From the NCBI GenBank assembly GCA_011033025.1, contig WFMF01000076.1:346770-410769 (forward strand): a stretch of DNA of 64,000 nucleotides. The letters are read 5' to 3'. The stretch comes from Beroe forskalii. Its lineage: Eukaryota > Ctenophora > Nuda > Beroida > Beroidae. The position numbers and the translations under genes are program-made. Below, in pieces: positions 24,404 to 35,749 of the stretch. Position 1 is the first letter of the stretch. Each line of letters begins with the position of its first letter. A model generated the notes under the pieces. It was not told the DNA's origin. It saw nothing but the letters and a program-made list of their open reading frames with translations, and did no database searches.

Positions 24404-24803
24404 TTGTAGGATGTTACCCTACCCTCCGCCGCGCACGCAAGGTTTTCCTAGTATGCAACACGACCCTCCAAACCTCCGAGTGTTGCGCGCAGGGATGGGA
24501 GAAATCCATCAAAAAACTCTCGAAAATTGATTCATTCACAATACCACTACCTATACCATCGAACTCACGCTTGCACCATATCACTTCATGCGCAATACTG
24601 TAATTATTGCTTGCATTGCATTCCCCTAACCAGAGGCGCCGCGCGGCGCGTTCCCCTAACCAGGGGCGTCGCGAAACTTGATGGGTTTAAATTTCTCCCA
24701 TCCCTAGCGCGCGACACTCGGAAGTTAGGACATAGGAGGGTCGTGTTGCAGACTCCGCGGAAAACGTTGTGGGCGCGGCGGAGGGTAGGGTAACATCCTA
24801 CAA
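24404..24803. mobile_element. MITE with about 105-bp terminal inverted repeats, GC-rich
   Basis: The ends TTGTAGGATGTTACCCTACC and GGTAGGGTAACATCCTACAA are perfect inverses, and the similarity continues inward for about 105 bp (ACACGACCCTCC, AGGGATGGGAGAAAT). The centre contains two CCCTAACCAG motifs. No clear target duplication. Base composition is far more GC-rich than the surroundings. The TGTAGG...CCTACA ends resemble those of the Ginger element at 41918, but the interiors differ. Confidence 0.75.
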
Positions 24804-25129
24804 CGCGAAACGACACCCCTCCTTCTGACCAAGCTTTCTTGAGTACGTGCGCGGCGTAGTAGGGAGTAGGGATCTGGTTACATTTTGGAGCAAGGCCTTA
24901 CCCCAACTATTTTGACAGTACCCCAATTAAGTTTCCTTAAGGAGCTACGCTTTACGCCATGTCGCCATGTGCGCGTAAACATTAAGTTAATGTAGTAGTT
25001 AAGGGAAGCTCTCATAAATCAGATGATCGAGCTCACGTGCGCGCGCCGCCTATCCGTTCAATATTGTCGAGAGAAAACGATGGCGCATATTCAATTGCTA
25101 TTAACACGCATATCCCAGTATGCATGACG

Positions 25130-25358
25130 TGGCGCACTTAACTTAAAAATTAAAAATGGTGCTATATGATTAAGGTCGGCAATTTGATGAGTATGATCGG
25201 GATTGTCACATGGATACTTCTATCACCCTATTAATTAAGTGTACATCCATTAAATTGATAGACTGATAGAAGTATCCATGTAACAGTCCTTATCATAGTT
25301 CATACTCATCAAATTGCTGACCTTATTCATACCGCTATCGTTCAAGTTAAGTGTGCCA
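25130..25358. mobile_element. MITE-like hairpin, about 229 bp
   Basis: The left arm starts TGGCGCACTTAACTT and the right arm ends AAGTTAAGTGTGCCA; inner arms GCAATTTGATGAGTATGA and ATGGATACTTCTATCA pair with their inverses. The whole element is close to one palindrome. No coding. Confidence 0.7.
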
Positions 25359-25618
25359 CTTAGGGATCGTTCACATACTATGTAATAAATTTTTGGCCGA
25401 TTTTAACTCTTCCTAGTAATCAAGTTTACAGTAGTTGTATTTGTTACAATAAGATGTAACGTAATCATTTGGAAACACAGTATTGAAAGCAGTAGTCGAT
25501 ATGCATGTTGATATGTAACTGCTCCATATTTATGATATAGAACTGACAGGTTTGAAACAAAAATATAAGATCAATACAAGTAATTCAATTGGTATTTTTC
25601 AATGGAATGTTCATTATA

Positions 25619-25840
25619 GTAGGCATGTTGTTTTAATTGTTACTGAAAAGGATAACGCATATGTGTGCAGATCGCTCAATAGGGAGGGCTCAATAACCTT
25701 AAATACAAACACTTGTTTGCCAAACTCTTTTATATAGTAAGTTACTGTATAAAAGAATTGTGCCCACTAGTGTTAGTATGTAAGGTTAATCGAGCCCTCC
25801 ATATCGAGTGATCTGCACACATATGTGTAAGTGCCTACTG
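25619..25840. mobile_element. MITE-like hairpin, about 222 bp
   Basis: Arms AGTAGGCA...TGCCTACT, then CATATGTGTGCAGATC and its inverse, then GGAGGGCTC and its inverse. The centre is an AT-rich TTTTATA loop region. A different family from the hairpin at 25130. Confidence 0.65.
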
Positions 25841-26021
25841 TGAGGGGAAGATTTTTTATTGAGGCATGAAACATATCTAAATCATCAATTTATTTCTCAA
25901 AATAAAAAATTTTGTGGAATGAATCCTTGTAGTTGCATCACCACACCTGAACATCATTTGGAATTTCTGACATTAAATACAATTTCTCATTAATCATTGT
26001 CTCTCCATGCATCCTAGATAC

Positions 26022-28094
26022 TCATGTGCACTTCCACAATATCATAGCCATGTTCCCACCAATGAATATGTACCTGTAATAAGATTATATTAGGATTTCT
26101 GTAATAAAATAGGTACCTACAGTAATAGACGATTTTGACTACCTTCAACCCCTTCCCTCAATAAATAATAAATAAATAAATGTTACATTCTTAGTAAACG
26201 CTTAATAGCTATCATGAGATTCAAAACCTTAAAGAGTCATCTAAAAAGTTCAACCCCGCTTTCTAAAGCGTCTCATAATCTTAAAACTTAGCAAAAGGGC
26301 ATAGATATAATGGCATATAATTTAATGACTTATTAGTTCAAATTGTCAATAAAATAATTGTAGTTTTAGTCCATTTATGTAAAATGATTTGCGAACAAAT
26401 ATGTTTTCAAATCTTTTTTAAAAGTTTGAGTGTCACTAGCACTTCTAAGTCCATAAGGGAGTTTGTTCCAGACAGCTGGTGCAGCATGTGAGAAGGCTCT
26501 TTCAGTTCTTTGCAAATGAGGAACACAAGAATTTTCCAATAAAAAGAAATCATCCTCTGTCCGCAGAGAATGGATTGGTTCAGTTTTGATTTGTAGATGT
26601 TGCCTGAGGTAATCTGGGACATCATTGTTCAAGCTTTTGAAGACCAAAAGTGCAATTTTGAATCTAATACGTTCTTTGACAGGTAGGAAATGAGCTTCTT
26701 TTAGGAAAGGTGTTATCCTGTCAAAATGTTTGATCCTCTTTCCATAGAGAAACCTGACACAATCATTTTGTACTTTCTGCAGTCTCTTTATTTGGTATGC
26801 TGGGAGATTATAGAACAGACCATTGCAAAAGTCTAGTCTTGACAGAATAAGACAGTGTACAAGCTGCTTCTTTATGCTGAAACTCAATTTTGAACTTATA
26901 ACCCAGAGGTTTCTGAGAGTTATGTTGCATGCCTGGACAATCTTACTGATATGGGAATCAAATGTAAGGAAATCGTCAAACCAAATTCCAAGACTTTTTA
27001 CTACATTAGAACATTTTATGGCAGTTGTATGACTGACCTTGACTTCTTTTATTGAATCAATGTGCTTCTGTCCACCAATTATCTTTACTTCAAAATACCA
27101 CAAGACACAAGTGCAACCCTTGTGACTCAGAATCTGCTTGTAAGTACAATAGCACATATTCCAATGTGCCTTGGGTTCTATCATAATCAAAAAGTAAAAT
27201 AGAATGAACCCACTGATATCTATTCACTCACATCAAATTTTTTGTTTCGTGAGTGATGTCAAAAGCAAATCCTTCCCCTACTGTTACATGCCAGTTATTT
27301 CCAAAGTTCTTATCCATCAGTTCCTAGAGAGAAGTGTTGATGGGTGTTATTCAAATCAATTGCATCTAGTTCAATTGGCAAAGATTATTTTAATGATCAG
27401 AGTTCTATATACCAAGTCTTTTTCAAAGAATACAATTGTCTTACTTATGTACCATTACAGTGGCTTGTCGAACTCCTATGTACATGGCTTTTCCATGCTT
27501 GCCATATTCATGTGCAGCTCACTGGCTGTAAATTACAGGCAGTGAGCCGCACAGGATTACACTAAGCATGGAAAAGCCACACACATAGAATTCGACAGTT
27601 CAACATTTTGCCATCAAAGTTATTTTGGAATATTTGAAGATCTTTCAAGACAACAATTTAAGTTCATACATATTGAAATGTTTTAGACAAAATTCACTTA
27701 TAGTGAATTTTGTTCCATATGGAATAATCTGAGATGGTCAGTTACTGAACCTAACCTTAAGGAACCGTGCAATTTGTTCATTGTTATTTGGGAACTTATC
27801 ATATGCTGTTACACAAGCTTCCAATACTTCTGTTTTCATCTCATCTGAAAGAAGTGAAAATACAACTTTTTATTTAGAATTGATATTTGGAATGTAATTA
27901 ATCAAATTAAAATGCTGATTTGGAATGTTTTCTAAACAGGGCAATGCCAATATGGGACAAAATTCACTAAAAAGTTATAAACCTGACATATCACAGTGTT
28001 GTATAAGTGGGTAGTTGTGTTGTCGGCGTGACAGAGGTAGGAGAGGTCGCTTCAAATGACTTGCAACAGCATTGTCACTCTCATCATGCGATAT
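26022..28094 (-). CDS. DNAL4: Dynein axonemal light chain 4 (N-terminal exon not found)
   Basis: Four exons, 27983-28094, 27756-27844, 27232-27323 and 26022-26073, splice in frame with GT-AG sites. They read PLIQHCDMS, DEMKTEVLEACVTAYDKF, PNNNEQIARFLK, ELMDKNFGNNWHVTVGEGFA, FDITHETKNLM and YIFIGGNMAMILWKCT-stop. This follows human DNAL4 along its length, including the C-terminal WKC-x end. The LC8/DLC family forms small beta-sandwich dimers; DNAL4 is an outer-arm/axonemal dynein light chain, so the product should act in cilia. The exon at 28094 starts after an acceptor (GCTACAG), and its upstream frame is not initiated, so a first exon with the start codon must lie further right and was not recognised. 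The last intron holds a LINE fragment. Confidence 0.88.
26375..27190 (-). mobile_element. Truncated CR1/L2-like LINE, reverse-transcriptase C-terminus
   Basis: An open frame of 271 codons matches the region after the RT palm in CR1/L2-group LINEs: SLGIWFDDFLTFDSHI, LSRLDFCNGLFYNLP, IKRLQKVQNDCVRFLYG, FLPVKERIRFKIALLVFKS and SHAAPAVWNKLPYGLRS. Endonuclease and RT catalytic parts are absent, as expected of a 5-prime-truncated insertion. It lies in the last intron of DNAL4 in the same sense as the gene. A separate family from the LINEs at 32.7 and 53.0 kb. Confidence 0.85.
27466..27597. mobile_element. MITE-like hairpin, 132 bp
   Basis: Outer arms TGTCGAA...TTCGACA, then GGCTTTTCCATGCTT and its inverse, then CTCACTG and its inverse around ACAGG. 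Lies in an intron of DNAL4. Confidence 0.65.
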
Positions 28095-29073
28095 CTGTAG
28101 CACATGGATAATGATAGACTATACCTACCAGGAATAAATATTCATACATAGGTTAAAGGTAGATGATTACAGTTTTACCTTGTTGACTTTTTATGACTTA
28201 ACTAGAGTTTAGGAGCTGTCAGCTAATCCTTTAACTCAAGTAGACAGTTAGGTGAATGTACAATGTACATGTAGTTAGTGATTGGCAGTGTGAGTTAACC
28301 CATGTAATTATAAGGGTTTTTAGGATTGCACATGAGCTTACTAGAGTGACGTACCTTTCTCTGCTGCAACACGTTCTGCATAGTTCTACAAAGCTAAAAG
28401 ACTTCAACGAAATGAGAAATATAAGTAGCAAACTGATACACGAAGTAAGCAGCAAGTAAACAGTAATTGCTGCTACTAATGGTCTCTATGGTAGCTGCTC
28501 ATCAGCTGAATGCTAAACTGCTCAGTACAATCGAATCCTCTATTAGTACAGGTGCAACGTACTATGTATTGGAGTAAAGATGGATTCGATGAACCAATAT
28601 ATATGTATCTGCATATCCAAGAACAAATTAGGCTTGCTGAACAAATGATCATAACATAATGCCACGTTTAATAATGTAATCAGCCCAGCTGGAGGTCGGT
28701 AGATAGTGCTTGTCTGTGTTACAACCCCAATAGCCTCAATCCTTCATTTCTCGTGTAAGATTAATTACATATAATTAAAGCTCAGTATGTCTAATGTGTC
28801 CGATGATATATGCTTCATAGACGAATCTCAGCAAAATGCAATGTTCTTTGCGTAATGATCAAGTGCAATATATACAACCTCAGAACAAGCTATATTAATT
28901 AATACCATATAGCTGTAGTAGACATCGATCTCCCGAACTAAACCAAACAGAATTGTGCCATACCGTCCTCATGGACCTTAAATCTATGAAAGTATGTGCT
29001 ATATACCGTCCTCACTCACAGTAATTGGTGTTGAGCCAGGGCATGTGAAGTCTGAACTCTCTGATATCAGACC
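28095..29073. other. Divergent intergenic region between DNAL4 and GCC1
   Basis: About 1 kb between the two head-to-head genes. It must contain the missing first DNAL4 exon or lie close to it, and the GCC1 promoter. Neither could be pinned to a motif. Confidence 0.4.
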
Positions 29074-32000
29074 ATGGACAGCCTGTTCGGAGGCTCAAAG
29101 AGCTCTCTTCACGAAACCATCAGAACTCAGCAGCACCGTCTTGCCAAATACGAGAAGAAGTTGGGAGATCTGGTGAAGGCTTACAAGAGCCTGCAGGACG
29201 AGAAAACAGCTTTGCAGGAAACTGTGAATGCGTTCAGCAACCAGCCTTCCCACGGTTAGGTGTTAGTGCACTGTTAATTAGTTATTAGATGACTAATGAC
29301 TTTGTAGCTATCGGGCAAATTTGTGATATAAACAGTATAGGTCCACTATTAGAGTATCTGAGTATCTGTATACCAAACCCTTTGTCTATTCACAGCTAGC
29401 GATCACTCTGAGGAGGTCGGAACAGACGACGCTCTCAGGCAGCAAGTGACTGCTCTTACCAAAACACTGAGCAGTTTAAACGAAACAAAGAACACTCTTG
29501 AGCTGAGGTTTCAGCATGATAAGAAGGAACTTCTCGAACAAGTTGATGATCTCAAGGGTCGTACACGAAGACCTTGGTATGATTTTGTGTCGAAAAGTTG
29601 TTGCCGCTAAGATTTCACCAGACTAAGGAATTAATATGGGTTTGTGTCTGTTTAGCTCCAGATTTATCTCCAAATTTAAGTGAGTAGACACGTGGCAGGC
29701 TTTGTATATTAACCTTGTTCGCGGTGTCACTGTACCTTCATAATTTCAAATCCTCAGGGTCTTCTGGCACGAGAGCAGGATGTTGTGCAACAGGAACGTT
29801 CATCCCACGAGCAGTTTAGGAAGGAAATGAAGAGCAAGCTGAGGAACGAGCAACACGAGAGGGAGCAAGAGCAAACCCATCATGTTGCGATGCTGAGAGA
29901 GCTGCAGCACATGCTAGGTGAGAAAGTGAGGGGGTGAGGAGTGGATTAATGGAATAATATTTTTCCCGTCTTTTTGTGATAGAAATTGATATAATTAAAA
30001 TTTTTCCAAAACCAAAAACGATTTGCTTGTGTTGGTTTGCGGCAGTTTTTTAAGCATGAAAACTGCTGCATCGTCACTATAAATGCCATTTATAGTTAAA
30101 TACCTGTTTCAGCGAACGAACGGAACGCTAACCAGAAACTGGAATTAGAAGTCGACGAGCTCCGAAACTCAAGGCACTTTGAGAAACAGAGGGATGTGTT
30201 CGAGGACAAAGTCAAGTTACTCAGAGAGGAAAGAGACTATTTGAGTTCCGAACTGGAGAAAATTAGGATGAAATCAAATGAACCTTCCAAAGATTTTATT
30301 CTGGTACGTTATTAAAATCAAATCTTATTACAACAATCTAAAGTTTTGATGCTTCGATCCTCATTAAAGATATTTTAGCATTGGATGATGATATTTTTTG
30401 CGGAGTTAAGATTTGGACAAGAATATTTATCGGCTAACCGAATAATGAATTACTTAGAATAATTCGTAATTAGATTGATTGATAATTTGATTAACTACCA
30501 GCTCAAGAAGGAGGTTGAGGAACTGAGGGGAGTGAAGGCAGAGTTAGACGCAGTAAAGAGCGAGCAGGAGACAGTAGCTTTCCAACAACTTCACCTCCAA
30601 ACTACTGCAGATCAAACCCGGATCAGGGAACTGGAAAACAGGTGAATGGGGAGTCGTATGAAAGCAACAGAGTAGAAATAGAATATGGGAAAACAGCTGG
30701 ATTGTAGATTGGTAAGGGCATGGATTCTGAAGAGTTGTAAGTTTGTAGGTAGTTCAAAATACCTATTTCAATGATCATGACTTTTCAGGCTAACAGACCT
30801 CTCAGAACTAGTGGCTGACTATGACGTCACACAGAAACGTGACCAGGATGAGATATCTCGGCTCCAGGCCAGAGTCACCACTCTTGAACAGGAAGCTAAG
30901 TCTGAAGATAGGCGGGTTAATGTGAGTGTTAACACTAACGTTATCATTGACACACCTACCACACCAACCACGCCTACCACGCCGTCCTACCACACGGCGT
31001 CTGATGCGATGACATCACCAACGGATAAGGTGTCGTCAGCAAGGGACTTGGCAGTGGTGCCGAGAGAGGTAATTCCTCTGCAACTCGTCTCAAAGAACAG
31101 GTAGTTGTCAAGGATCAGTAGAATTGATCTGTTTAATTCACAGATTCCGTTGAAACAGGTAGTTGTCAAGAAACGGGATATAAGATCTGTTTGATTGCTT
31201 GCTCACAGGTTCCCTTTGAAACTTTGAGGAAGAAAATTTATTTGTTTTATTCGCAGATTCCGTTGAAACTTTGCAACTACTTCCTTCTCTTTGATGTACA
31301 TGTGTTTACTGTATTGTGTATCATTACGAATAATGAACGGTAAACAACCGTCTCCTAAAACTAAAACATTTAAACCCAAACATCTCAAAACACCATTGCT
31401 CATATCAGGGAGGTTGAGATATCAAAGCTGAAGGACTCAGTACGGGTGTATAAACAGGAGGTTGCCAAGCTTCAGGAGGAGAAGAAGAATCAACAGCTGA
31501 GTTTGGTGGAGCTAACTGAGAAGCATAAGCAGGAGCTCATCCAGGTAATTGGAACATTATCTTTTCTATAAAAAAAAGGGTTGGGGAATTTTATTGTCAT
31601 TTTGTGAATTTAGCACCATCTTGTTATTTGAATATACCACTGAATTTCGAGCTATGAGCATTCAGATGTTAAAGCTTCCCCATTGCTTCAGATAGAGACC
31701 CAACATTCTCTTGAGATTAAGGAGCTAGAGAAAGGCTATGCTGGTCGATTGAGCGAACTTATTGAGAGTAGCAACAAAGCAAGACTGCGATCCCAGGTAA
31801 CATGATGCAACACCTTACTCTTGTCTTAAGCTTTCCAAGAGATTAAAGTTTAAACGATATAACTGATACGTGAGAGTTTTAATCAGAAGCTTTCGAAAAT
31901 CTTGAGATTATCTCCGTCAGCTTTCCAGATTATAATGAGTATCACTCTTGCACAGTCACAGTCCTTAAGTTCGCGGAATTTCGTATATTCACTTCACAAA

Positions 32001-32625
32001 ACCATATTTCAGGAATTACTTGCGGAGCGAGATCTGGAGATTTCTGACTTCAAAGCGAAGACGAACCCTAACAGGTGATTGTTTTTTCCTAAGTCATAGA
32101 CATTCTTATCACTGCCGGATAAAACTGTGATACTGCATATCCCTTGCATTAGTTTGGCAACGAAGTCGTACCAGAGCGTTTTCCAACGCGAAAATTAGTT
32201 AATTGTAGGAACGCGCGTGTACAATTTGGTGATCGTATTTGCGCCAAATCACGCGCACCGTGCGCGCGCAGGTTACGTAAGCGTTCATTCATTTGACATT
32301 TGATTGATTAATCAACTAATTAAACTTTAAATTAAGTAAATTTAATTTATTGATTAATCAAAGAAACGTCCGTTGAGACTTTGCAGTACGATTTTGGTCT
32401 TGTAGTACGGTGCCAAATGGCAAATTTCTTATTTCCGAATAGGACTGCGATTTCGATCTACGTGATTTGAATTCTCAAACATGAGAATTTGGCAATGATT
32501 AATCTCAATGTCACAGGTCGTACAGCGGTCAGAACGACGAGCATATGGTGGCTGATCTGCTTTCCAGCGTGGACAATGTTCCTAGGACCATGGTGTTTTA
32601 CAAGACACAACAGCAGTATCTCGCG
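29074..32625 (+). CDS. GCC1: GRIP and coiled-coil protein GCC1, C-terminus missing
   Basis: Ten exons: 29074-29254, 29396-29576 (donor uncertain), 29758-29917, 30113-30303, 30502-30641, 30789-31100, 31409-31544, 31692-31796, 32013-32074 and 32517-32625, about 525 residues. The N-terminus (TQQHRLAKYEKKLGDLVKAY) matches human GCC1 closely. So do EQTHHVAMLRELQHML and the late VFYKTQQQYLA, the counterpart of the FFLYAEQLARKE region. Almost all is predicted coiled coil, apart from a TPTTPTTP linker in exon 6. GCC1 is a trans-Golgi tether recruited by ARL1 through its C-terminal GRIP domain. No GRIP sequence (about the last 60-80 residues) was found before the next gene. The last exon ends at a good donor (GTAAGT), 65 bp before an inserted LINE. 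Either the gene is broken, or further exons lie outside the window. Confidence 0.85.
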
Positions 32626-33217
32626 GTAAGTTGTCATCTGAACAAAGGACAAAAACTCAGGGGTTCCGCACGGGCCAATGCTTTGTGATGAAGCCCCTAC
32701 CTCTTGTACCTCTTGTAGGTTCTTGCTGGAAATCCGAGCTAGACCATCTGTTGTAGACCACCTGTGCTCCAGTCCAGTAGCGAGTTTGAGTTGGGAGAGG
32801 TATACCCGGGTACTGGTGGTTGATCTGCATACGTGCTCATGATATGGGAAGTCAATCTCGATTTGAAAGACTCTATGGACGGAGCACAGGTGACGCTGTA
32901 GGGGAGAATGTTGCAAAGCTTTGGGTCGTCACTGCGAATGATTTATCAAACAGTGACTTGGCATAGGATGGGGCTTTCCTGGGTAGAGGTGGAACAGAGC
33001 ATCGAGTTCCTAGACGGATGTGTTCGTAGGACTTCAGTTGGAGGTCATTGGGAGCAATACCTTTGAGAATCTTTCAAACCTGTATGATGATGTATCTTTC
33101 TCGGCGTCTCTGGATTAACATCAGATCTAACTTTTTAGGCGTTCCCAATAGCTGTGACCTTTGCAGCCGGATATTTGACGGGTGAAGGCTCTTTGTGGTG
33201 ATTCTAGCCTTTGGATA

Positions 33218-35516
33218 TCACTCGTTAGTGTGGGGGTTCCATACTGGACAAGAGTATTCCAGTCTGCTTCGGACAATGGACTTGAAGAGGGTGAGCATGG
33301 TATTTCGGGATCTGTCTGAGAAGACACTAAGCACCCAGTTTGCCATTTTGTTGGCACTTTCGACAGCAGTCTTGACCTGAGTCGACCATTTCAAGTCAGG
33401 GGTGAGCATTATGCCAAGGTCTTTAACACTTGGCGCCGGGAGTATTTCTTGACCAGACGTAGTGATGTACTTGGTCCACTGGGATGTGAATGGGAGCTGC
33501 TGGAGAAGGTGGCTTCTAGGTGTTCTGTAGGTGAGGAGCTCGAACTTGTTTTCATGAAGTAGCATGTTATTTGCTACGGACCAATCGATGACTTTCAGGA
33601 GATCTTGTTGGAGAATAGTCTGGTCTTCGCAGTAGCTTACAGATTTACTGAGACGAGTATCGTCAGCAAAGCTTCCGGAAGTTGAACCATCCAGACAGTT
33701 TTCAAGGTCATCGATATAGATGAGGAAGAGAATAGGGCCGAGTACAGAGCCTTGTGGGACACCACTAAGAACGAGTGAAGATATGGAATGTACTCCATTT
33801 ACAGAGACGACTTGTTGTCGGTTGTTCAAGAATTGTTGGATCCAAGCAAGGAGCTTCCCCTCTACACCAAACTTCTGGAGCTTGTGAAGGAGGATCTCAT
33901 GGTCAACTTTATCGAACGCCTTGGCGAAGTCAAGATAAACCACATCATGTTCGTTGCCGTCAAGGATGCTCTGGATTACTGAGTCGATGTGTTTGAGAAG
34001 GTGTGTGAGACAGCTTCGTCCTTTTCTGAATCCATGTTGATTCCTGGAGAGCAGGTTGTTAGATTCCAGGTGGTTTACCAGTTGTTTCCTGATGACTCTT
34101 TCGAAGATTTTTATTAAGTGGGATGTTAATGATATAGGACGGTAGTTTGCAGCATCTGACCTATCACCTTTCTTGAATATTGGTGTGATGATCTGCGTTT
34201 TCAGGTTACTCGGGATGCTACCATCTCTAAATGATTTTTTCCCATATGAGGGAGATGGGGTAACACAGGTTAGTCTTGCATTCCTTAAGGACTACAGCTG
34301 GAATGTCTTTGTCAGTGGTGGCCGAGTTGGAGTCAATTTCATCGATGGCGTCAATGATGTCTTGAGTGGAGAACGAAAAGTCACTGAGAGAGGCAGAGGT
34401 TTGAGGTCGATCAGGGAACACCTTGTTGTTGTTCGTAGGATCACTGAACACTGATTCATACTGGTGTTGAAGGATGTTTGCCATCTCGAGGGGATCGTTC
34501 GTCAGTGAGCCATCCTTGAGCAATGGCCCAACATTGGATTTGCACTTAGCGAACCTTTTGGCATAGCTAAAGAAGTACTTTGGGTTTGATATAACCTTAG
34601 AGACGGCTAATTTCTCACGGTGAGACTGCTCTGCGTTGTATGATTCATTGATATGGAAGTGTAGGATACTTATTTCATCTTCCATAGCTTTGATTTTTGC
34701 AGAGGTTGGGTTTCTTGCTCTCACAGCTTTCAGACGAGACACAAGTTTCCGCCTCTTTCTGTTAAGTACAAAACGGTCCCTTGAGTGCTTCGTCTTAGGC
34801 TGGTGTGACGTTGATTCTGAGGACTTTGGGAGCTTGCTTGGACAGCTTAGCTGACAGGCTTCAAGGACAGTCAGATAGAGTTTTTCCACAAAGTCGTTTC
34901 CATCTGATTCAGAGTCACAGAGCTGGTAAAGCTCATCCCAGTCAACTTCGGAGAGGATGCTGTTGATTTTAGTGAAGTCGGCTTTCGGGAGGTCCAGTGA
35001 GCGGAAGGAGTCTTTGTCGAAGGATGGAGAGGAGGGAGGCACTGGCGCTTTGATGTTATAGAGGAGGTTCACCTTGACTGCCAGGTGGTCAGATAGAGTC
35101 GTCTCTTCTGTTTCGATGTTTCGGATTTCCCTCTCATTGTTGGTGAGGAAGAGGTCGAGAGTGTTATTTTCCCTAGTGGGACGGTCGATGACTTGGGTAA
35201 GCATATTGTTGCCGATGAATTCGAGGAATGCTTCACCAGATTCTTGTTGTTCTCGACCCTGGGAAGAGCCAGAGACTAGTGTAGTCCAGTCGATATTAGG
35301 GAAGTTAAAGTCACCCATGATGTTGATTTCGTGGTGCTTCTTTTCCATGAGGGGATCTATGTAGTCTTGGATATACCGAAGGACTTGGGCAAAAGATAGT
35401 GAGGATGCCTTTGGAGGTCGGTAAACATTGATAAGGATGGTCGAGGTAGCTGGAAGGGTGGAAAGGATTGCTTGACAGATGCCGTCGTCGTAGGAGTTTT
35501 CGTTTGAGACGGGCAT
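33218..35516 (-). pseudogene. LINE copy 1 ORF2: endonuclease and reverse transcriptase, frameshifted
   Basis: The first part (34227-35516) carries the apurinic-type endonuclease: INVYRPP, IMGDFNFPNIDW and LSDHLAVKVN. The second (33218-33943) carries RT motifs VYLDFAKAFDKVDH, GVPQGSVLGPILFLIYIDD and SGSFADDTRLS, whose FADD is the catalytic YADD-type box. The two parts are separated by an extra T in a T run near 34236; another extra base near 33236 ends the frame early. The more N-terminal endonuclease stretch lies in another frame just upstream (up to about 35700). Not expected to make an active enzyme. Confidence 0.88.
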
Positions 35517-35749
35517 AGAGTCGTGGACGTAGAGAATTGTACCACCCCCTTTTCTAACAGAACGATCACAACGGAAAGACAGGTAGTTGTTGATACGAAC
35601 CTGAGCATCTGTAATGTAGCTCTTTAGCCAAGTCTCAGAAATAGCAAGGATGGGGATGTTGCTGTGGCTTGCGTTGAGGATAGTGTCTGAGATGAATGGG
35701 ATTTTCCATTTGCAGGAGGACTTGGCATGAGGAGAGATGGACTGGGCAT

